A stretch of DNA of 28,070 nucleotides. Origin: UBA5314 sp040217815 (GTDB taxonomy: Bacteria > Bacillota > Syntrophomonadia > Syntrophomonadales > Syntrophomonadaceae). The position numbers were made by a program, and so were the translations under genes. The notes under the pieces were generated by a model that saw only the letters and a program-made list of their open reading frames with translations, made no database searches and was not told the origin of the DNA. Where the stretch lies: contig JBEHWI010000034.1 of assembly GCA_040217815.1 (NCBI GenBank), positions 1 to 28,070 on the forward strand, in the 5' to 3' direction. Positions 14,624 through 21,047 of this stretch are shown here, piece by piece; the stretch's first letter is position 1; every line of letters begins with the position of its first letter.

Positions 14624-16834
14624 TTACACAGTGGGTGGACCACCTGGACTTGGCACCTGCTCGGGCAGAACCACATTATCCTTTTTAAGCATCTTGGCCA
14701 GTAATACATTTATCAGTGATCCGCTGTCGCTTCCGGCAACGATATCCGGGGTAATCTTTACGCTGCCGCTTGATATCAACTTCATCAATTCGATCATGGC
14801 CACGCTGTCCGGGCCGATAGCCTGCCTGGTCAACTGGTAGGCTTCAGCAGTCGCTTTTCCTATAGCGAGGATCTTTTCAGCTTCACCGACACCTTCCAGT
14901 TTGACACGGCTCGAGTTTCCTTCGGCGATAGTGACGGTTTTGATCTTATCCTGTTCGGCCACTTTAACTCCCACTTCAGCCGAGACGATTTCACCCTGTT
15001 TATTAGCCTGGGCGCGGGTGCGTTCCATGTCGATGCGTTTGACTTCGGCTTCTCTTTGCTGTGCGTACATATCCTGCTGCTGGGCGGCAATGACCTTATT
15101 GGTCTGCGTCTCCATCAAGTCTTCCGGAATCTGAATCTGGCAGATAAGCACGCTTAGAACTTCTACGTGATATTTTTCCAGTTCATTTCTAACCCGATCC
15201 AGGGCTCTATCCTGCTGCTCATGACGGTCCTGCAAGAACTTCATCGCCTCGGTGGACGATGCCTGGTTGCGGAAACTGCTGTCAATCAGCGGATGGATCA
15301 CATTCATAACCAGATTCTCAATACTGCCGATCCGGGCCACCATGTAGGGAGCCTGCTCCGGCTGAACCCGGATGACAACTTTTACTCCCACCTTGATTAT
15401 GAAGCCGTCTTTGGATGTGACGCTCAATGGATTAAAGGCATTGCCCGAGGCTTCATCATCCCAATCTATGGTAATGTTGGTGGTCTGAACTATTATCGGT
15501 ATATAAGCCCGTTTATTGATATAGTAGGTTCCCGGGCCGACTACATCCAGCTGGATGCCCCGGTAGCCCTTTTCAACTACATAGGATTCAATCCTTTCCC
15601 CGCTTATATCGGGCTCGCCTACGGCCGCACTCTGGCCGGGCCGCTTGCCCACGTTGGAGATGACCACGGCCACTTCGCCCTGGTTGACCACCGCCGCGGC
15701 ATCCAAGTCTACGGTGAACATATAGGGATTTATATAATAGGTACCGGGCGGCAGAACGTCCAACTGAGGCCCCCTTTGTCCCTTGTTCTCCAGGAAGGCC
15801 GAGCCCTTCTGATAGCTGTCATGGCCGCTTATGGAGTCGGCTATCAATTCATTGGCAGGAAGCGGTTCGCCATCGCGGGCGGTAACCAAACCAACTTTTC
15901 CGGAATCAATTACTATGGCCGGGAATTGGGCGACCTGGAACATCCTCTGGTTGATGCGGTATTTACCCGGCAATAGTATATCCAGCTGCGGACCCTTTTG
16001 TCCGCCGTGGTGTAAAAAGCCGGTTCCATCCTGGTAGTTATTGTGTCCACCAACCGATCTGGCCAAAAGGCGGCCGGCGTCTATCGGTTGACCATCGGTG
16101 GCCGTAACCACACCCACAAATCCCTGGGGTATGTTGGTTATAGGCTCCATGGTCACTTTAAACAGCTTGGTATTGATACGGAAGGTTCCCGGAGGTATAT
16201 AATCGGTTTGAGGTCCTTTCTGACCTCCGTTTTGCAGGAATAACTCCCCATCCTGATAAAAGTTGTGACCGGGGACGGAGCGACCGAATATGTTGCCGGC
16301 CGGAATCGCTTCACCATCAGCCGCTTCAACTATACCTATGGCATTCTCCGGAATATTCAAAGCCTGCACCAGGGTTATCTTGAACAGGCGAATATTAATC
16401 CGGTAGGTCCCCGGAGGGATGTAATCGACCTGGGGTCCTTTTTGCCCGCCGTTTCGCAAAAACGCTTCCGCATCCTGATAGTAGTTATGCCCTTGGACGG
16501 ACCGGCCAAATATATGGCCCGCTTCCAGCGGCGCACCGTCAATGGCCTCAACCAGACCTATAGCATCCTCTTGAATGACAATGAAGTTTTGTTTGCTTAC
16601 CGAATATAGGAAAGGAAAAAATATGTGGATGCCCGGTCCGATAGTTCGCGCCTGTACCCCGACTTCGCCTTTTTGGGCTATAACCCGGTCGCGGGGGAGC
16701 TCCCGCCCAATGTATTTTCTCTCCACGACGCCGATCTGGGTTCCACCGATGACAACTAAAAAATTGGACGCCCAGATCAACAACACCAGAAGCACGAAAC
16801 CCAGGAAATATACACTGAGATAAATCAGACTCAT
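14624..16834 (-). CDS. Flotillin-like SPFH protein with five tandem beta-type repeats
   Basis: 736 residues from the ATG with GGGGAGG 7 bases upstream (the frame extends 13 codons more without support). An N-terminal membrane segment (about 3-29) is followed by a first SPFH-like strand set (GPGIHIFFPF), then five repeats of about 73 residues: 88-161, 162-235, 236-309, 310-383 and a diverged 384-455. Core motifs are DG.P..A..., GH..YQ, GGQKGPQ and PPGTYRIN...F. Residues about 455-580 are the SPFH/band 7 domain, then a coiled coil rich in A, E, K, Q (about 580-665) and a hydrophobic C-terminal oligomerisation region. Flotillins scaffold membrane microdomains. It faces the signalling island end to end. 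Confidence 0.85.
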   Translation of the reverse strand: MSLIYLSVYFLGFVLLVLLIWASNFLVVIGGTQIGVVERKYIGRELPRDRVIAQKGEVGVQARTIGPGIHIFFPFLYSVSKQNFIVIQEDAIGLVEAIDGAPLEAGHIFGRSVQGHNYYQDAEAFLRNGGQKGPQVDYIPPGTYRINIRLFKITLVQALNIPENAIGIVEAADGEAIPAGNIFGRSVPGHNFYQDGELFLQNGGQKGPQTDYIPPGTFRINTKLFKVTMEPITNIPQGFVGVVTATDGQPIDAGRLLARSVGGHNNYQDGTGFLHHGGQKGPQLDILLPGKYRINQRMFQVAQFPAIVIDSGKVGLVTARDGEPLPANELIADSISGHDSYQKGSAFLENKGQRGPQLDVLPPGTYYINPYMFTVDLDAAAVVNQGEVAVVISNVGKRPGQSAAVGEPDISGERIESYVVEKGYRGIQLDVVGPGTYYINKRAYIPIIVQTTNITIDWDDEASGNAFNPLSVTSKDGFIIKVGVKVVIRVQPEQAPYMVARIGSIENLVMNVIHPLIDSSFRNQASSTEAMKFLQDRHEQQDRALDRVRNELEKYHVEVLSVLICQIQIPEDLMETQTNKVIAAQQQDMYAQQREAEVKRIDMERTRAQANKQGEIVSAEVGVKVAEQDKIKTVTIAEGNSSRVKLEGVGEAEKILAIGKATAEAYQLTRQAIGPDSVAMIELMKLISSGSVKITPDIVAGSDSGSLINVLLAKMLKKDNVVLPEQVPSPGGPPTV
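15470..16573 (-). repeat. Coding region of the five tandem repeats of the SPFH protein
   Basis: Five in-frame units of about 220 bases encode the 73-residue repeats. Units 1 and 2 are most alike (NGGQKGPQ.DYIPPGT.RIN in both); unit 3 has HGGQKGPQLDILLPGKYRIN, unit 4 NKGQRGPQLDVLPPGTYYIN, and unit 5 is the most diverged but keeps KGYRGIQLDVVGPGTYYIN. Confidence 0.8.
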
Positions 16835-16949
16835 TATCAAACCTCCCCTACTGATGCAGGAACTGTTAACCATTAATGAGTGTTCAACTGACCGCGGCTA
16901 CTGCCCCCTTTATAGCTTAATTTTGGTCAAATACCAGAAAAATGCTAAA

Positions 16950-16978
16950 TTTATAGTTAAATATTACCGCAAAAACAA
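16950..16978 (-). promoter_or_regulatory. Candidate promoter of the SPFH gene
   Basis: Minus strand TTGTTT, 17 bases, TATAAA, leaving an untranslated leader of about 110 bases. The region is AT-rich, so chance matches are possible. Confidence 0.4.
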
Positions 16979-17051
16979 CATTATTGGACAGCCCTAGATT
17001 AAATCATATATTTGTTCCCAAAAACAGCTTCTATAAGGCTAAATAAAAAAC

Positions 17052-17086
17052 CGCCTCCTGAAACAAGTATTATGCTTGGGGAGGCG
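17052..17086 (-). terminator. Terminator after the methylenetetrahydrofolate reductase gene
   Basis: CGCCTCC (17052-17058) pairs with GGAGGCG (17080-17086), with inner CAAG/CTTG pairing. On the minus strand it is followed by GTTTTTTATTT. It lies about 165 bases past the stop codon; the space between holds nothing recognisable. Confidence 0.75.
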
Positions 17087-17250
17087 ATTGTCTTCTGGTT
17101 TTTTTTGGCTAAGGGCTTGTCCAAAAGTTTTTTCTTTGTCTACCTTGTTTTGCATTTTGTAAAGTTTTATTTGCCGGATGCTTTATATTATTAAATTTTC
17201 TCGTGCCGTTCATGGTGCTTTTTGATATAAGCCGTTTATTTCAAACATTC

Positions 17251-18804
17251 TTACGAATTCTTTGAATTACTTGATTTTACTTGGCCATCCCTTTTAGTTA
17301 AGGCCGAATGATCCAGGCCCGTGTAGTAGTTATACCAGGCAGAAGTCTGATACAGGTCCCAGTTTGGTGGAGGCAGTACCAGGTTATCCAATTCGGATTC
17401 TTGATGGTATGATTTGAGGGTCGCGTAGGCTTTTACCCAAATGCATTTCCTTTCCCCGGGATAGACTTCGCACCAGCCGTTGAAGCTCCCTCCGCAGGGG
17501 CCGTTACGCTGTTTCTTGGGGCACCCCGACATGGGGCAGATATAAGTCATATCAAGCAGGGCGCAATCTCCGCAGTCTTTGCAGTCGTTTCCGATCACCT
17601 TGAGCATATGCTCTATTCCATACTTCCGGGGGTCCTTTTTACTGTAAAAGCGCTGCATTATGGGGAACAGCTTTTTATCCGGGGTAAAAAACAGGTGGTG
17701 CATGAAACGCATCAGGTGATAGTTGAATCCCACCGGCAGTTCCGGGGCCAGCCCGGCACGATTTACCGGCTCACCTGTATTTAAACCGGTTTGTTCATCA
17801 CGGTGGTAATAGTAAAACCCGTTATCCTGCGGATAATCGAATTCCGGCAGCAATTTAACCCATTCGCTGCTCAGTTCTTCACCCTTGTTTATAATAAACT
17901 TGACCTGCTCATATTTAATATTGTGGCCTCCCAGGTGCACTCCATCGAAGCCCATACCCTTCATAAAGGCATACATTTTAGCGGCCCGCAGCAGCCGGGC
18001 CTCTACCCCTTTGTCTGCAGCGGTCTTTTCCCGGTCCAGATCAGCCAACAGGCGGTCGGTGACTACGCATCCCGGCAGCTGGTTGGCGTTCATCATCCTG
18101 CCCGCTCCAAAGGGCAGAATGTAAATATTCCCTATAACCGGCATATCAGTTCTATAACTTTTGACAAACTGCAATACTTCGTGAAACTTTCTGGCATCAT
18201 AACCCAGCTGGGTAACAATAAACCTGGCTCCGGCATCGATTTTCTTTTTCACCTTAAAGTATTGCCCCATCAGCTCGGATTCAGTTGCTTTAAAGGGGGA
18301 CACCACCGCTCCAGCCCAAAATTCACCCGGTTTACACGTCGTCCCTTTGGCATCACCCCCCGCCAGTCCCTGGTTCATAGCAGACACCAGCTCCAGTACA
18401 TGGACCGGATCCAGGTCAAAGACCGGCTGCGGGCGACCGGCGAAGCCACTGGTCGGATAGTCTCCGGTCATTACCAAAAGGTTTCGGACTCCGACTCTAT
18501 CCATGGCGTATAGTTCTGATTCGAGCTGGTTCCGGTTTTTATCTTTGCAGGTAAAGTGGACCAGCGGCTCTATGCCCAGCTTTAATATTTCCATCCCCAG
18601 GCAGGCTGCCGATATGGCCGGCCTGCCACCCGGATTATCGGTGAGCGTCAGGGCGTGAACCAGGCCATCTTTGGCCGCCTGTTCAGCGTTTATTATAACA
18701 TCTTCCTGCGCTTTTTCCCGGGCTCCACGACCGGGAACCAGTTCCCAGGTAACCGAGAAGGTGTTTTTATCCCGCAGTGATTCCTCGAACTTGTTGATAA
18801 TCAA
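17251..18804 (-). CDS. Methylenetetrahydrofolate reductase fused to a MetV-type cysteine-rich domain
   Basis: 517 residues from TTG at 18804, chosen because GGGGGGAGGAG lies 5 bases before it; the longer open frame runs into the repeat element upstream and is not trusted. The N-terminal half is a MetF-type barrel: FSVTWELVPGRG, ALTLTDNPGG, HFTCKDKNRNQLESEL and LVMTGDYP. The C-terminal part holds eight cysteines (408, 411, 414, 423, 428, 437, 445, 454) in CKDCGDC...CPMSGC...GPCGG...WC...C, the MTHFR C-terminal family domain that acetogens encode separately as MetV. It reduces methylene-THF to methyl-THF, or the reverse, in the Wood-Ljungdahl methyl branch. No HdrABC or separate metV gene is nearby, so the electron partner is unknown. 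Confidence 0.88.
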   Translation of the reverse strand: MIINKFEESLRDKNTFSVTWELVPGRGAREKAQEDVIINAEQAAKDGLVHALTLTDNPGGRPAISAACLGMEILKLGIEPLVHFTCKDKNRNQLESELYAMDRVGVRNLLVMTGDYPTSGFAGRPQPVFDLDPVHVLELVSAMNQGLAGGDAKGTTCKPGEFWAGAVVSPFKATESELMGQYFKVKKKIDAGARFIVTQLGYDARKFHEVLQFVKSYRTDMPVIGNIYILPFGAGRMMNANQLPGCVVTDRLLADLDREKTAADKGVEARLLRAAKMYAFMKGMGFDGVHLGGHNIKYEQVKFIINKGEELSSEWVKLLPEFDYPQDNGFYYYHRDEQTGLNTGEPVNRAGLAPELPVGFNYHLMRFMHHLFFTPDKKLFPIMQRFYSKKDPRKYGIEHMLKVIGNDCKDCGDCALLDMTYICPMSGCPKKQRNGPCGGSFNGWCEVYPGERKCIWVKAYATLKSYHQESELDNLVLPPPNWDLYQTSAWYNYYTGLDHSALTKRDGQVKSSNSKNS

Positions 18805-18856
18805 AGTCTCCTCCCCCCGGTGCCCTACTTGGTTTTCTGACCCTTTGCTCAATATA

Positions 18857-18884
18857 GCCATTCCTGTTATTCGCACGAATGTCC
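18857..18884. repeat. Outer direct repeat, left copy
   Basis: GCCATTCCTG followed by TTATTCGCACGAATG, matched by GCCATTCCTG and CTTTCGCACGAATG at 19035-19060. The pair flanks palindromic repeat copy 2 and lies just upstream of the reductase start. Confidence 0.6.
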
Positions 18885-19006
18885 AGACCGTCGACAAAAG
18901 CAAATAGCTGCGTTGCTCAACAGTCCTGCTCAATCAACGTACTTATGTACGCCTCAATCGCAGGACTATCTCGCGCCTTGCTCTTCGCTTTTGTCGCTCG
19001 CTCTGG
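18883..19006. repeat. Dispersed palindromic repeat element, copy 2
   Basis: The ends pair imperfectly (CCAGACCG...GACAAAAGC at the left, GCTTTTGTCG...CTCTGG at the right). The central stem is AGTCCTGC (18922-18929) with GCAGGACT (18960-18967), and the inner hairpin is CGTAC (18938-18942), loop TTAT, GTACG (18947-18951). It shares its loops with copy 1 at 7301-7560 but has different stem sequences. It occupies the gap between two divergent genes and contains no gene. Confidence 0.8.
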
Positions 19007-19034
19007 GCAGCCTGTCGACTTTGTCGCCAAGCTG

Positions 19035-19060
19035 GCCATTCCTGCTTTCGCACGAATGGC
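19035..19060. repeat. Outer direct repeat, right copy
   Basis: Matches 18857-18884. This copy is itself a hairpin: GCCATTC (19035-19041) pairs with GAATGGC (19054-19060). Nothing else is recognised in 19061-19185. Confidence 0.6.
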
Positions 19061-19197
19061 TGATTATCGGCCCTCATCTTTTTTCATATATCACAATAAT
19101 ATCACATCATCTAATGGCTATCCCCGGAAATCATATCTGGAGAATTAAACCCATTTCGAGCGGCAACAATATACCAAAAAGGCTTTGAGAGTTGTTT

Positions 19198-19716
19198 ATG
19201 AGCAATCAAGTAATTGTATGGTCCCTTCTGATATTACCCTGGTTCAGCCTCATTTTCTTAAAGTGGGATGAGATCCGGCGTTTTATGCCCCTGGCCCTTT
19301 TTACCATGGTGGTCACTTCGATTATGATGGAGGCGGGAGTAAGTCTGAATCTATGGCAAATTCGAGTGACAACCTATCCCTTAAATCAGACCCTGTCTTA
19401 TGTCTATGGACTGGCTCCAGTGGTATCCATCTGGATTTTCAAGTATACCTATGGCAGGTTCTGGCGCTATATGGTTGTCGATGCCCTGTTCAATCTGGGA
19501 TTCGCTTTTATCTTTACTCCCTGGCTGGTCAGCCGGAGTATTAAAGACTTTAATACCAGCCGGTGGAGTTTATTCCTTATCGTCACCGTTCTGTCGCTTC
19601 TATTATATCTATATCAGATGTGGCAGGAGAACGCCTTTGCACACCGCGGGGCCGAATCTTATGAACTCCAGCCGGCTCAAAAACCACTGCCCCGCCCGGA
19701 CCAGGATGAAAAATAG
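19198..19716 (+). CDS. Multi-spanning membrane protein (CBO0543-like), function unknown
   Basis: 172 residues from ATG 19198; an in-frame TTG two codons earlier is the alternative, and GAGAG gives a weak ribosome binding site. At least four hydrophobic segments are visible, about residues 6-20, 28-46, 66-82, 92-112 and 122-140, with aromatic-rich loops (LNLWQIRVTTYPLN, KYTYGRFWRY) and a charged Pro-rich tail. The pattern WD.I.RFMP...T....EAGV.L..W resembles small Firmicute membrane proteins annotated CBO0543 family, but I am not certain. Its stop lies two bases from the stop of the convergent alcohol dehydrogenase, with no terminator between. Confidence 0.7.
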   Translation: MSNQVIVWSLLILPWFSLIFLKWDEIRRFMPLALFTMVVTSIMMEAGVSLNLWQIRVTTYPLNQTLSYVYGLAPVVSIWIFKYTYGRFWRYMVVDALFNLGFAFIFTPWLVSRSIKDFNTSRWSLFLIVTVLSLLLYLYQMWQENAFAHRGAESYELQPAQKPLPRPDQDEK

Positions 19717-19717
19717 C

Positions 19718-20890
19718 TTACATTGCCGCCCGGTATAAATTAATGGTGTCCTCCAGGGTGGGCTTGCGCGGATTACTAAAACCAACTACGTCTTTTATAG
19801 CATTTCGGGACATCTCGTCTATGTCTTCAAGTTTTACTCCAATTTCCTTTAAACCGACCGGCATGCCCAGGTGGGATGCCAGGTCGGTTATAGCTTTGGC
19901 AATAGCTTCCACCCCTTGGGCCTTGCCAGAGGCTTTTACATTGATGGCCCGGCACATCTTGCTTATGCGTTCAGCGGGTATTGAGGGAGCATTAAACTCC
20001 AAAATGTGAGGAAGTAAAACGGTCATGTTATTGCCATGCGCTGAAGAGTAAAAGCCTCCTATTTGATGGCCCATGGCATGACAGTGGCCTAAACCCGCAC
20101 TATTAAAAGCGGTGGCAGCCATAATATTGGCAAACATCATTTTTTCCCGGGCCTCCATGTCGTTGCCGTTTTCATAGGCCCGGAGCAGATATTGAAAAAC
20201 CGTCTCCAAGGCCCCCAGGGCCAGGAAGTCACTTACCGGGGAGGCCTCAATGGAAACAAAGGCCTCTATGGCGTGGGAAGCTACATCCATACCTGAACTG
20301 GCGGTTACTTCTCTGGGCATAGAAGCCATAAAGAGCGGATCATTCACCGAAATATAAGGCGTCATCATCGGAGAAGAGATGGTCATCTTGACCTTTCTCG
20401 TTTCATCGGTGATGACTGCAGACATAGTGAGTTCGGCTCCCGAGCCGGCGGTTGTATTAATAGCTATCTGGGGAATTGGCAGTTTGGTGACCTTGTTCCA
20501 TCCCTCGTAGTCGATTATGGAGCCCCCGTTGGTGGCAACCGTGGCTATGGCTTTAGCGCAATCGTGATTGGTTCCGCCGCCAATAGAAATGATGAAGTTG
20601 TAGTCTCTTTGAATCTCTATTATGCCCTGGTCACAGTAGCCAAGGCCATCCTCCACAAAAGAGACGGTGGGGTTGGGGTGCATTACTCCGTCGAACACAT
20701 TATAGGAAATGAAAAGGCTTTTTAATATTTTTTCAACATTTTCAACATAGCCCAGCTGAATCATGTTGTGATCGGTTACAATTAACGCCTTGCTGAGCTT
20801 CCAGGGCATCAGCTCATTGGCTAGCTCCTTAATAACACCCACTCCGATAAGGTTTGTCTTTGGCATCCAAATATTGTGGTTGTTCTCCAA
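19718..20890 (-). CDS. Iron-containing alcohol dehydrogenase
   Basis: 390 residues from TTG at 20890, which has GGAGGG 7 bases upstream; the ATG at 20911 has no such site and adds seven residues containing it. The N-terminal NAD(P) domain has IISIGGGTNHDCAKAIA (the family GGGS motif with Thr) and NTTAGSGAE. The metal domain has GMDVASHAIEAF (Asp and His ligands) and GHCHAMGHQIGGFYSSAHGNNM (two more His ligands). It interconverts alcohols and aldehydes in the cytoplasm, here likely for ethanol/butanol-type fermentation or syntrophic alcohol oxidation. Substrate is not decidable. A terminator lies upstream, so it is probably transcribed on its own. Confidence 0.93.
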   Translation of the reverse strand: MENNHNIWMPKTNLIGVGVIKELANELMPWKLSKALIVTDHNMIQLGYVENVEKILKSLFISYNVFDGVMHPNPTVSFVEDGLGYCDQGIIEIQRDYNFIISIGGGTNHDCAKAIATVATNGGSIIDYEGWNKVTKLPIPQIAINTTAGSGAELTMSAVITDETRKVKMTISSPMMTPYISVNDPLFMASMPREVTASSGMDVASHAIEAFVSIEASPVSDFLALGALETVFQYLLRAYENGNDMEAREKMMFANIMAATAFNSAGLGHCHAMGHQIGGFYSSAHGNNMTVLLPHILEFNAPSIPAERISKMCRAINVKASGKAQGVEAIAKAITDLASHLGMPVGLKEIGVKLEDIDEMSRNAIKDVVGFSNPRKPTLEDTINLYRAAM

Positions 20891-20979
20891 AAAGCCGCCC
20901 TCCGATGTCATTTTTTAAAATAGTTTATACATTGACATCAAATTGATACGGTTTGGGTGCATGGAAAATAAAAAAAAGA

Positions 20980-21001
20980 AGGTCTTCAACCAATAAGACC
21001 T
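20980..21001 (-). terminator. Terminator after the hybrid histidine kinase gene
   Basis: Minus strand AGGTCTT, loop, AAGACCT, then TCTTTTTTTTATTTT. An upstream AAAAGAAGG (minus strand, 21038-21030) could pair with CCTTCTTTT (20982-20974) and so open the terminator stem, an attenuator-like choice. Confidence 0.7.
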
Positions 21002-21047
21002 GGATTGCCCCGCCAACAATATTCCAAGGCCTTCTTTTAGCCTTGCC

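Noticed and set aside
15167..15976. 269-codon plus-strand frame opposite the SPFH gene
   Set aside because: A shadow of the repeat-rich coding strand; the minus strand shows clear SPFH and repeat motifs.
18805..18933. Upstream extension of the reductase reading frame
   Set aside because: It runs through the repeat elements and shows no family similarity; a TTG with a strong ribosome binding site at 18804 gives the expected N terminus.
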